Source: CAMDKS01 sp964402975
GTDB taxonomy: Bacteria > Bdellovibrionota_B > Oligoflexia > Oligoflexales > RGVZ01
NCBI GenBank assembly: GCA_964402975.1
Contig: CAYOEM010000014.1
Span: forward strand, 1 to 64,000
DNA: 64,000 bases
Direction of reading: 5' to 3'
Positions within the stretch are counted from its first letter, which is position 1; each line of letters begins with the position of its first letter. Positions 8,143 through 16,412 of the stretch are shown in pieces. A program made the position numbers and the translations under genes. Below the pieces are notes generated by a model. That model was not told where the DNA came from. It saw only the letters and a list, made by a program, of their open reading frames with translations, and made no database searches.

Positions 8143-8244
8143 ATGGTCTACAAAAAACCTAAAATGGTGAAGCTAGGTAACGTTCTGACGATCAAAGGCA
8201 ACCGCAACGTTAAGTCTGACGGAACAACAGTTGGCTTCCTATAA
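8143..8244 (+). CDS. Lasso peptide precursor (A)
   Basis: A 33-residue gene with a near-perfect ribosome site, AAGGAGG at 8131-8137, five bases before the ATG. The leader has the B1 recognition pattern YxxPxM/LxxxG (Y3, P6, M8, G12) and a Thr at 16. The core is KGNRNVKSDGTTVGFL (residues 18-33) or starts one residue later at G19. Asp26 is the only acidic residue and is the acceptor for the ring: nine residues from K18, eight from G19. Thr16 is at the favoured -2 place if K18 is first and at -3 if G19 is first; Gly is the commoner first residue. The tail would be GTTVGFL. The neighbouring B1, B2 and cyclase genes make the call strong. Confidence 0.88.
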   Translation: MVYKKPKMVKLGNVLTIKGNRNVKSDGTTVGFL

Positions 8245-8270
8245 GAAGCAGCTATTAGCCTAAGTGAAGA

Positions 8271-8299
8271 CTCCCCAGCGCCGTAAGGCTACTGGGGAG
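8271..8299 (+). terminator. Hairpin after the precursor, likely attenuator or RNA stabiliser
   Basis: CTCCCCAG (8271-8278) and CTGGGGAG (8292-8299) pair perfectly over eight bases. Inside lies a second stem GCC/GGC closed by GTAA, a GNRA tetraloop. AAGA ahead of it can pair with TCTT after it. The downstream T-run is short and broken (TTCTTTATCC), so some transcripts should read through into B1 and the cyclase. Such a partial stop explains how one promoter could yield much precursor RNA and little enzyme RNA. Confidence 0.75.
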
Positions 8300-8336
8300 A
8301 TTCTTTATCCCTAAATTTTTAAAAGATCACACTGGC

Positions 8337-8612
8337 ATGAATTACAATCTAAGATTCGATCCTCTTATCGTCCTCCAAAAAATTGATGACCAAGACGTCC
8401 TGTTTTCAAAAAAAACCGGAGACTTTTTTGGCCTCAACGAATCCGCAGCTTTCATGCTGAAAACTCTTGTCGAAAGTAACTTCAAAAATGCCGTCAAAGT
8501 ATGTGCAGAGCAATTTGGCGAACCTGAGGATACGATTCGCCAGGATTTGAACGAATTGGTTGACTCTCTCATCGAATCAAAACTTGCAGAAAAAACGTCA
8601 TGCAACGACTAA
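8337..8612 (+). CDS. Lasso peptide B1: PqqD-like RiPP recognition element
   Basis: 91 residues with the PqqD fold pattern: three beta-strands in the first 35 residues (LIVLQKIDDQDVLFSKKTGDF, then FGLNESAAFML), followed by three helices. The phrase GDFFGLNESAAFM matches the common (Y/F)xLNxxAxxI core of these proteins. RiPP recognition elements bind the leader peptide and present it to the protease and cyclase. The gene lies 92 bases after the precursor, past the hairpin, and 21 bases before the cyclase. In this cluster B1 and B2 are separate genes on opposite strands. A weak ribosome site precedes the ATG. Confidence 0.88.
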   Translation: MNYNLRFDPLIVLQKIDDQDVLFSKKTGDFFGLNESAAFMLKTLVESNFKNAVKVCAEQFGEPEDTIRQDLNELVDSLIESKLAEKTSCND

Positions 8613-8633
8613 CGTTAGCCATATCGATTCGCC

Positions 8634-10460
8634 ATGCGAAACCTGCACGAACCAAACAGTAGCTATATAATTGCCGGCTTTGACCAGCATGGGCACCCGG
8701 TCTTGTCAGTTAGCGGCAAATCTTACGACACGTCAGCGGCTGGACAACACAAACTTGTCCTGGCTGGGCGCATCGACTTAATTCCAGGTTTTGATGCAAA
8801 AGAACATCACCACATAGCAGATCATGTTCTACAATATGTTCTCTCAAAAAAAACATTTCACGGCATCCAAGGACAATTCTACGCCGCCGCCATCATCGAC
8901 AATAAGATCATAGCTCACCGCAGTAGTTTTTGCGGGACTCCCATTTTTTTTGGGAAAACCCACCTCAGCGATAATTTACAGGCGCTGTGCCGCGAAGAGA
9001 ATAAATTTTCCCTATGCGATAAGTACGCCTTAGGCTTCGTTTTAGATGTGCCTGCTTGGCAATATGATAGCGACCTAATCCCTGTAAAAGGCTTGTCAAG
9101 ACTACCATCAAATTCCACTATTCGAAGTCATGGTGCTGGATTTCACGTTGAGCACGAGGCGTTTTTGCCGTTATCGACTCACTACGATAAAAACCAAACC
9201 CATAGGGACGCAGGCCATCACATACTATCGAGGTTAAAAGCTACGATCCAAGATGATCTTAAGGCAATAAAAAATCGGAACGTGTTTTGTGAACTTTCCG
9301 GGGGATTAGACTCTTCGTTCACAGCCGCGCTTCTAGCAAAGTTAGGCGCAAACCCCACATGCTATGTTTACTCTTTCCCAGATAGCCCTTCCCACCAAGT
9401 AAGCATCGATTTCGCTAAATCCGTCGCTACTAGGTACTCGTTAAAATTAACTGTGATCGATGGCAACGATCTATCCATACCCGATCTGCGCGACAAACAG
9501 CCCGCTGGCTCTGAGCCCGCTGATTTCTTCTGGCAGGGAGCCCTCTTCGGCCCCGTTATAAATTCACTTTGTGGGCCTGAAAGCGCTGTATTCACCGGTT
9601 TTGGAGCAGATCAAATTCTCAACCGTGTTCCATCTGTTGCCGTGTCACTTTTAAGCCAGGGCCAACTCGGGCAAGCCTACCGCCTCATTAAAGACATGGC
9701 CAAAGACACCGATCGGTCTACTGTAAACTATCTATGGCAGGCCGCTATCGCATCACTACCCAAATCCGTCATATTAAGACTTTTGGCACTGTCTTCTCGA
9801 TTAAAATATAACCCGTTCTCAACAGAGGAAGTTGCGCCAAATCTGCGACACTATCATTCAATCAGTTGGCTTAAGATGGGCTCAACTTTTGAAGCCCTCA
9901 AAGACTTAGACACCCTATTTAGTAGCGGCGACCGACTCAATACACGTTTTTTCGCAGACTGTCTTGCCCATCCCAACCTCTACTATTTAAGTGCCCCAAA
10001 TCTCGTTTGGGGGCCCCATCTTGGCCAAAACAGCATTTGGCAACTGCATCCATTTTGCGACGCACAACTCATAGAGTCTTCTTTCAAAGATATCAGTTGG
10101 CACCTCATACACGACTGGAAAAACCTTTATAAACAGGCTCTTCGAGAGGCGCAAAAAGATATTCTGCCCGAACCTCTGCGACTTAGACGCCGCGATGACT
10201 TTAGCTTTGATGGGTTTTTCCTGCGTCTACTCCGCCGAAATAAAGACGTTCTTTACCAGCTAGCTCTAAAACACCGTGGCATGTTGGGAGATAACTTTGA
10301 TCAAGGCGAGTTTGATACAGCCTTTGAACAAAATGTTTTCGGCGTGCAAACCATTCAAACACAAAAATTAAACCGTTATCTTGCCTACGCCCTTTGGGCC
10401 GAAACCTTTAAAAATAATATGGCATCACCGCCTCAACATTCGTTGCCACATAATGTTTAA
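8634..10460 (+). CDS. Lasso peptide macrolactam synthetase C (asparagine-synthetase-like)
   Basis: 608 residues. The N-terminal domain (to about 190) has the class II glutamine amidotransferase fold outline but lacks the Cys expected right after Met, so it should not make ammonia. The C-terminal synthetase domain has the ATP pyrophosphatase loop LSGGLDSS (221-228) and a GFGADQ motif. Lasso C enzymes adenylate the Asp or Glu side chain of the core and let the new N-terminus attack it, closing the ring. Close coupling to B1 and the precursor separates it from AsnB. The 3' end overlaps the convergent AarF-like gene by 36 bases. Length and motifs look intact. Confidence 0.9.
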   Translation: MRNLHEPNSSYIIAGFDQHGHPVLSVSGKSYDTSAAGQHKLVLAGRIDLIPGFDAKEHHHIADHVLQYVLSKKTFHGIQGQFYAAAIIDNKIIAHRSSFCGTPIFFGKTHLSDNLQALCREENKFSLCDKYALGFVLDVPAWQYDSDLIPVKGLSRLPSNSTIRSHGAGFHVEHEAFLPLSTHYDKNQTHRDAGHHILSRLKATIQDDLKAIKNRNVFCELSGGLDSSFTAALLAKLGANPTCYVYSFPDSPSHQVSIDFAKSVATRYSLKLTVIDGNDLSIPDLRDKQPAGSEPADFFWQGALFGPVINSLCGPESAVFTGFGADQILNRVPSVAVSLLSQGQLGQAYRLIKDMAKDTDRSTVNYLWQAAIASLPKSVILRLLALSSRLKYNPFSTEEVAPNLRHYHSISWLKMGSTFEALKDLDTLFSSGDRLNTRFFADCLAHPNLYYLSAPNLVWGPHLGQNSIWQLHPFCDAQLIESSFKDISWHLIHDWKNLYKQALREAQKDILPEPLRLRRRDDFSFDGFFLRLLRRNKDVLYQLALKHRGMLGDNFDQGEFDTAFEQNVFGVQTIQTQKLNRYLAYALWAETFKNNMASPPQHSLPHNV

Positions 10461-11759
10461 ATCGGCTCTAACACCAAGATCTTTGAGCAAGTGAAACATG
10501 CCTCCAAGCTTCCTGTTTAAGAAAATCAAATCTTTGGCCGGTGCCGTAAATTTAACAGTACTAGCGAATGTCATCGTGGTCGTACGTATTTCGTGAAGAT
10601 ATTCGCCACTAGAAAAATTAAAGGGCTGCGACTCCTCTCGAAAGACGCTCACAATAAGTTCCATCATGCGACAAAACAAATCCTTCGTCTCCTCGGACTC
10701 CCGAGAATCCAGAACACCGCAATCAGCCGCGACCCTCAGTAAAAGGCTTCTGTCTTTTGAAAATGCCGCCTTCAAAAGTCCCAGCATATCTCTTCGAAGA
10801 TCGTCCTTGTAAATATTGCAGGCCCCGAAATCAAGCAACACAAGCTGCTTGGTCGCGGGCCTATAAAGGAAATTTCCAAAATTTGGATCAGTTTGAACGA
10901 TGCCCCACTCAAAAAACTCACTGTACAACAGTTCTAGTATAATCTTCGCAAAAGCCAACGTTTCGACTTCCGCTCGACTTCTCTTCATCCACTCGCCGAG
11001 TCTATCCCCTTCCATGAAAGAGAGCGTCAAAACTCTACTTGTCGAGTGGCTAGCATAAACTTCTGGAACCAAAAAACAGTCCGATCCTTTGACAAACTCG
11101 GAATATTGATTAATAAACCGCGCCTCTTTCTTGTAGTCAACCTCTTGTCGAAGCACGCGCTCACACTCTTCAAAAAATCCATCGAGCGGCACATCTTTGC
11201 GCTGCATCCACAGGACCGATTCCACGGCTTTCCGAACTAAAGCTAAATCAGCTTTTATTGATTGATCGACTCCCGGAAACTGAATTTTAACTGCAACTTT
11301 ATGCCCCGCCAAAATGGCGCTATGAACCTGCCCAATGCTGGCGGCAGAGATCGGCTCGACTGATAGTTCTCTGAGATCTCTAAACAATTCTTGGCCCAGT
11401 TCCCTTCGCAAGATTTTTTTCACCTGCTCAAAGGGCATAAATGTCGAGCTATCATGGAGCTTTCTCAAGATATCAGTGATTTCTGGCGGTAAAAGATCAC
11501 TAAATTCGAGGCTTAATAGCTGCCCCGTCTTCATGGCAGCGCCTTTGAGTTGGGATAAAGATTCGACAAGACCTGCAGCTTGGTTAAGCCTTTTTTTTAG
11601 CCTTGACTCATCAGACAGCGCTGAGATGGCATCTAACGATCTAACGGCAACCTCTCGCCCAATCAAGGCTGCGCCAGCTCCTAACAATTTTGTCGCGCGC
11701 CCAAAGGCCGACGTTGGTACGTTTCCCGATGGTTTTTTTGATTTAGAAGTTTTACTCAA
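10425..11759 (-). CDS. AarF/UbiB (ABC1) family atypical kinase
   Basis: 444 residues of the ABC1/ADCK/UbiB family of protein-kinase-like ATPases tied to quinone and lipid biology. The family's KxGQ motif is seen as KTGQLLSLE (about 97-105), the Ala-rich loop as SAASIGQVH, the catalytic region as QTDPNFGNFLY and the metal-binding DFG as LLDFGAC. No membrane helix follows the kinase domain, unlike UbiB proper. Its start is 86 bases from dabA on the opposite strand. It is convergent with and overlaps the lasso cyclase gene but has no known link to lasso peptides, so it is counted as the cluster's boundary. Substrate unknown. Confidence 0.85.
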   Translation of the reverse strand: MSKTSKSKKPSGNVPTSAFGRATKLLGAGAALIGREVAVRSLDAISALSDESRLKKRLNQAAGLVESLSQLKGAAMKTGQLLSLEFSDLLPPEITDILRKLHDSSTFMPFEQVKKILRRELGQELFRDLRELSVEPISAASIGQVHSAILAGHKVAVKIQFPGVDQSIKADLALVRKAVESVLWMQRKDVPLDGFFEECERVLRQEVDYKKEARFINQYSEFVKGSDCFLVPEVYASHSTSRVLTLSFMEGDRLGEWMKRSRAEVETLAFAKIILELLYSEFFEWGIVQTDPNFGNFLYRPATKQLVLLDFGACNIYKDDLRRDMLGLLKAAFSKDRSLLLRVAADCGVLDSRESEETKDLFCRMMELIVSVFREESQPFNFSSGEYLHEIRTTTMTFASTVKFTAPAKDLIFLNRKLGGMFHLLKDLGVRADLNIMWQRMLRR

Positions 11760-11845
11760 CTTAACAAATTCTCATTTTTAAACGTTTGCACATGAGCTGC
11801 AACATGCGTTAGGCTTATCTAAGTCCCGAACTGAGGTTCCTCGCC

Positions 11846-14401
11846 TTGACCTCCCAATTTACTATAGATTCAACCATCGATAAAGTCCGAGAGCTCCTTA
11901 TACCACAGGGCCCTTTGAAAGAGTTCGTTGCTCAAAACCCCCTCAAGGGTTTTCTGGGCCTTGAATTCCACGAGGCCATCCGCAAAGCCGCTCTAACCTG
12001 GGGCGCATGGTCTTATCTACCCTTAAGCTTTTACCGTAACGAATACTCAAATGGTGACATTTTAGAGTCAGCGTTGGAGAGAAGCTTAAACTGGAATATA
12101 CATGACGAAGCGGCTAGAGAACGGACTAGGGCTGATCTATTTGAATACCCGGAAGGGTCCAGCCGAAAACCTCGCCCCTTACAAGAAAAGGGTCTACGGG
12201 CGCAATGGGCCCATCTTTACGGCATAAACGTATTAGAACGCTCTTCATCCGTCCTTTATCGACTTCTTGGCTCTTATCTTGACCAAGGAATCTCAATTTG
12301 GCGCATGCCTGCATCTGCGAATGGTTTTCTTAATGCCGTGAGCGAACTGACCAGTCAGAGTTGGTTGGCTTATCCACCATTCAATCAACCTATAGCTCAC
12401 GAGCTTCTGTCCAGTCAGATCGACACGCTAATCGAGATGGCACTCATGCGTCTCACCGGAGATACTTCTTTTTACGAACGCTACATTACAGATATTCTCC
12501 TGACCACTCCCGGTTGGTCATCCACCATTGACTTCCTTGAAAGAAATCCTGGTTCACTGACGCAAAAAAAGTCCGTGACCCTTAAGGAGCTAGTTGCTGT
12601 CGCACTCGTCTTGGACTGCGCTTTTTTACAGTCAGCTTCCGGTAAAGATTTCAGGAGCCTTAGGTCACTTGGCGCTAAACCAGAAGAGCTGCCGTTTCGT
12701 AAGCATCACTTCGTATCGCGTATTGATTATATAAAAATGATCTGGCATGAAGCTTGGGAGTGGACGTTCTACGAGAGAAACCTCGCTCTTCTGACCAGAA
12801 ATCGCCTTCGCCAGAGGAATCAGTCCTCACCGGATGTTCAAGCTTTGTTTTGTATCGATGATAGAGAATCTTCACTTCGAGCGTATATTGAAAACGAAAA
12901 TCCAAACATTGAAACCTACGGCCTGCCAGGTTTTTTTGGAATAGACTTTATGTATCAGTGCGCATCTGATGTCGCACCATCACGTCTCGCACCGATCGTC
13001 GTAAAGCCAAAACATCTCGTAACAGCGAAATACCTCAACGAGCATAGACCGTCAAAAACTCGCAAGTCAGAACACCTGGCCATGGGTCATCACAGTCATT
13101 CAATTTTCAGAGGCTGGCTTATAACACAATTGCTTGGATTGAATGCTGCATTCAAACTGGCACTCTCCATCTTTAAACCAACCCTCACTCAGGCAACAGC
13201 CAGCTCCTTGAGTCGGGTCAATGAAAACATCAGCATGGATTTGGACCGAAAACCTGATGCTGGGATATCACCTGATGGTTACTTGCTCGGTTTTACACCG
13301 TCGGAAATGGCGGAGAAAATATTTAACCAGCTTTCCGCGATCGGTATGACGACATCATTTGCGCCCCTAGTTGTTTTAATAGCACATGGAAGTAGCTCAA
13401 CGAATAACACTCATTTTTCAGCCTATGACTGTGGAGCCTGCTCAGGCAAGCCCGGTAGCCCAAACGCCCGTGCATTTGCTAAAATGGCCAATAGAGACGA
13501 TGTGCGAGAAATACTATCCGCAATGGGATTATTGATACCCACATCCACGCAGTTCGTGGCCGCCCTTCATGACACGACCCGAGATGAGGTGAAGTTTTTC
13601 GACCTCCGCGATGTTAACGAGGAGACTCGCTCGCGACTTGCCATATTTAAACGAGATCTGATCAAGGCGCTCGAGCGTAACGCCAAGGAACGGTGTCGTC
13701 GGTTTGAGTTGGTTGACCCAAACATAAAAGGACCGGAAGCTCTCCGAGAAGTCAGAAAACGATCCGTTGCGATCTTTGAACCGCGTCCCGAGCTGACTCA
13801 CACAGGCAACGCTGTTGCTATTGTTGGACGAAGGTCACTCACCAAATCAGCGTTTCTAGATCGACGGGCCTTCCTGCATTCCTACAACCCAACTTTAGAC
13901 ACTGACGGTAAATATCTTAAAGACGTTCTGGCAGCCGTAATTCCCGTTTGTGGCGGCATTAACCTCAACTACTACTTCTCAAAGCTCGACAATGAAATAT
14001 ACGGCTCCAGCTCTAAACTACCGCACAACATCATTGGCTTACTAGGCGTGTGCAGCGGCGTGGAGGGCGATATACTAACAGGTTTACCCAGACAGATGAT
14101 CGAATTGCATGATCCCATTCGGTTGCAACTCATTATAGAGCAACGTCCCGCTGTAATTCTCAATATTTTAAATCGCGAGGCAACATTGAGCCTTTGGGCC
14201 AAAAATAATTGGATCAGGCTCATGTGTATTGACCCAGATAACGGCCAAGTTTGGATTTTCCAGTCCGGCAGTTTCACCCCACTCGATACGTCCCAATTAC
14301 CCGATGTGCCCGAGAAAGCCACGTACCTCGAATGCTTTGAAGGCATCGTAGGAAATTGCATACCATCCATGGTCCGCAGCGGAGCGACACATGGCACTTG
14401 A
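11846..14401 (+). CDS. dabA: DabA, carbonic-anhydrase-like subunit of inorganic carbon pump
   Basis: 851 residues of the DUF2309/UPF0753 family. In Halothiobacillus DabA the zinc site is formed by Cys351, Asp353, His524 and Cys539; the same spacing appears here as C336 and D338 (FCIDDRESS) and H514 and C529 (AHGSSS and YDCGAC). With DabB it forms an energy-coupled system that hydrates CO2 in the cytoplasm and traps bicarbonate. The start is a TTG with GAGG nine bases ahead; no better start is seen. The gene overlaps dabB by 11 bases. A SulP transporter follows, supporting a role in carbon or ion supply. Confidence 0.93.
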   Translation: MTSQFTIDSTIDKVRELLIPQGPLKEFVAQNPLKGFLGLEFHEAIRKAALTWGAWSYLPLSFYRNEYSNGDILESALERSLNWNIHDEAARERTRADLFEYPEGSSRKPRPLQEKGLRAQWAHLYGINVLERSSSVLYRLLGSYLDQGISIWRMPASANGFLNAVSELTSQSWLAYPPFNQPIAHELLSSQIDTLIEMALMRLTGDTSFYERYITDILLTTPGWSSTIDFLERNPGSLTQKKSVTLKELVAVALVLDCAFLQSASGKDFRSLRSLGAKPEELPFRKHHFVSRIDYIKMIWHEAWEWTFYERNLALLTRNRLRQRNQSSPDVQALFCIDDRESSLRAYIENENPNIETYGLPGFFGIDFMYQCASDVAPSRLAPIVVKPKHLVTAKYLNEHRPSKTRKSEHLAMGHHSHSIFRGWLITQLLGLNAAFKLALSIFKPTLTQATASSLSRVNENISMDLDRKPDAGISPDGYLLGFTPSEMAEKIFNQLSAIGMTTSFAPLVVLIAHGSSSTNNTHFSAYDCGACSGKPGSPNARAFAKMANRDDVREILSAMGLLIPTSTQFVAALHDTTRDEVKFFDLRDVNEETRSRLAIFKRDLIKALERNAKERCRRFELVDPNIKGPEALREVRKRSVAIFEPRPELTHTGNAVAIVGRRSLTKSAFLDRRAFLHSYNPTLDTDGKYLKDVLAAVIPVCGGINLNYYFSKLDNEIYGSSSKLPHNIIGLLGVCSGVEGDILTGLPRQMIELHDPIRLQLIIEQRPAVILNILNREATLSLWAKNNWIRLMCIDPDNGQVWIFQSGSFTPLDTSQLPDVPEKATYLECFEGIVGNCIPSMVRSGATHGT

Positions 14402-16265
14402 TTTAATTTACCTTCTTTTATTCGTTCCTTTTTTTGCTGGCTGCATGCTGGCTTTTGGTGGGCCCCGGTCTGAGTCTCGAGTCGCCCTCATCACAACAAT
14501 AGCTGCGCGCTGCCATGGAATTTTGACTTTGGCGCTACTCGGCCTCTGGTTTTATCAAGGCCAAAAACACCTAGATCTTCGGGGTTTTGAGATTTATAAG
14601 ACCGGCGATTACGCACTATCCATGGCGTTTTACGTTGATAGCATGTCCGCGTTATTTATTTTTTTAGTCGCGTTTCTTTCAAACATGGTCATCACATATA
14701 GCCGGTATTACTTGCATCGAGAACCTGGGTATCAAAAGTTTTTTGCCTGTCTCTTGTTTTTAATTTTTGGGCTTACACTTTTAACGCTCGCCGGCACGCT
14801 AGACGTATTGATGGCCGGTTGGGAGTTCGTGGGCATCTGCTCTTTTCTTTTAATTGGCTTTTATCAAACACGTATTCAGGCTGTTAAAAACGCCTTCAAG
14901 GTACTTACGGTTTATAAATTTTGCGATGTGGGATTATTACTTGGCGCGTGGCTCAGTCATTTACTATGGCATGACGCTCAGTTTTTCGCAGTTCTGACCT
15001 CCCCTGAGGCTCGAGCCCATCTGGCAGACGTTGGTCCGATGCCACTCTTTCTCCTGTCATTCATGGTTTTACTGGCTGCCGCGGGAAAATCTGCACAGTG
15101 GCCCTTTTCTTTTTGGATTTCACGCGCCATGGAAGGACCCACTCCATCCTCGGCTATATTTTATGGAGCTCTCAGTGTTCACGCTGGCGTCTTACTACTT
15201 CACCGTATGCACCCGGTTTGGTCCGCAACCGACTATGGGCCTTGGCTGGTGGGAGGATTAGGACTTCTAACGGCTGTGGTTTGCAGTGGAATATCCAGAG
15301 TGCAATCAAATATTAAAGGCCAAATAGCTTACTCATCTGCGGCAAACGTGGGTCTGATCTTCGTGGAAATGGCATTAGATCTTAAAGTGATTTCTATGGT
15401 TCATTTGACCGCTAATGCATGTTTGAGATGCTACCAGCTGCTCATTTCGCCTTCCGTCCTTGCTTATTTGGTAAGACTTCAGGGTAGTGTGGAACAGCCC
15501 GTAAAGTTGGTTGACCAGTCTACAGAAGGATTGCTTCCGGACCGTGTTAGTAAATCACTTTATGTTTTCTGTATTAATGACGGCTATCTGGAAAGGACCG
15601 TTGAATGGCTGTTTTGGCGACCTGCCAAGAAAATAGGACAGTTTTTACAGCGCTTTGATAGTTTTCTTTATTGGATTGTCCTGCCTCTGCTGATTATTGC
15701 GATCGTGCTAATTCGCTCAAATGTACATGGTGATATTCGTGGCCTACTATCCATACTCTCATCCCTACTGACCCTCGGTTTGGCGTTTGCCGCCTTTGCC
15801 GAGGAAAAGTCTGCGATCCGCGCTTGGAATACAGCGTCTCTTAGCGCACTTTTTTCGGGTCTTACAATTCTTGTTCTAGATCCCCATACGGCTAACGACG
15901 TCTTGGTTTATGGAAGCGGCGTCCTATTTTTCTGGGTGGTCGGACTACAATCCCTCTTTTTCTTAGGTGGCAATGGCGGCATCATCCCCATGACGCGGTA
16001 CAACGGCATGGGCCTTGTTGCTCCGGGCGGATCTATTATGCTTTTTATTGCCGTGCTTGGAGTCAGTGGATTCCCGATTAGCCCAACCTATATCGGGCAG
16101 GATCTTATACTCCACCACGCATCGTCGGAGTTTATCTGGTTGGTTCTTGTGTTGGCCTTGGCGATTGTCATCAACGGGATTTCCCTGGCCCGCATCTATA
16201 CACGGGTTTGTTTTGGCCCCAGACCTAGCTTTAGCCAAGAGGAGGTCCCAGCCCAGGGGCGGTAA
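14391..16265 (+). CDS. dabB: DabB, NuoL-like membrane subunit of inorganic carbon pump
   Basis: 624 residues with about 15 hydrophobic segments. It belongs to the proton-conducting transporter family shared with NuoL/MrpA: VLMAGWEFVGICSFLLIGFY, then KSAQWPFSFWISRAMEGPTPSS, the latter followed by AIFYGALSVHAG, a form typical of DabB rather than complex I NuoL. It should carry the ion gradient that drives DabA. The ATG at 14391 lies inside the end of dabA, with GGAG seven bases ahead, so translation is coupled. No other nuo genes are near, which argues against a respiratory subunit. Confidence 0.9.
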   Translation: MALDLIYLLLFVPFFAGCMLAFGGPRSESRVALITTIAARCHGILTLALLGLWFYQGQKHLDLRGFEIYKTGDYALSMAFYVDSMSALFIFLVAFLSNMVITYSRYYLHREPGYQKFFACLLFLIFGLTLLTLAGTLDVLMAGWEFVGICSFLLIGFYQTRIQAVKNAFKVLTVYKFCDVGLLLGAWLSHLLWHDAQFFAVLTSPEARAHLADVGPMPLFLLSFMVLLAAAGKSAQWPFSFWISRAMEGPTPSSAIFYGALSVHAGVLLLHRMHPVWSATDYGPWLVGGLGLLTAVVCSGISRVQSNIKGQIAYSSAANVGLIFVEMALDLKVISMVHLTANACLRCYQLLISPSVLAYLVRLQGSVEQPVKLVDQSTEGLLPDRVSKSLYVFCINDGYLERTVEWLFWRPAKKIGQFLQRFDSFLYWIVLPLLIIAIVLIRSNVHGDIRGLLSILSSLLTLGLAFAAFAEEKSAIRAWNTASLSALFSGLTILVLDPHTANDVLVYGSGVLFFWVVGLQSLFFLGGNGGIIPMTRYNGMGLVAPGGSIMLFIAVLGVSGFPISPTYIGQDLILHHASSEFIWLVLVLALAIVINGISLARIYTRVCFGPRPSFSQEEVPAQGR

Positions 16266-16330
16266 TCATCCAAAATCATTAGATTTATTTATTAATATTA
16301 ATTTAGAATGCATTGCATCGTTTTAATAAA

Positions 16331-16358
16331 TTGACTTGAAATAATTTTATGATATTTT
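16331..16358 (+). promoter_or_regulatory. Candidate promoter for the SulP gene
   Basis: TTGACT at 16331-16336 and TATTTT at 16353-16358, spacer 16, in a strongly AT-rich 147-base gap after dabB. It would start transcription about 50 bases ahead of the SulP ATG, letting that gene be made apart from dabAB. Found by eye. Confidence 0.4.
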
Positions 16359-16412
16359 ATGGGAATCCCTTGGCTTTTTTGGCCTTGAGGCCTCCTTAGA
16401 GGAGCAGATCTG

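Noticed and set aside
8337..8612. PqqD of PQQ synthesis
   Set aside because: No radical SAM PqqE, PqqC or PqqA-like gene is present.
8634..10460. Asparagine synthetase AsnB
   Set aside because: The catalytic Cys after Met is missing and the gene sits with a lasso precursor, B1 and B2.
14391..16265. NuoL of respiratory complex I
   Set aside because: No other nuo genes are near; the GPTPSSAIFYGALS form and coupling with dabA indicate DabB.
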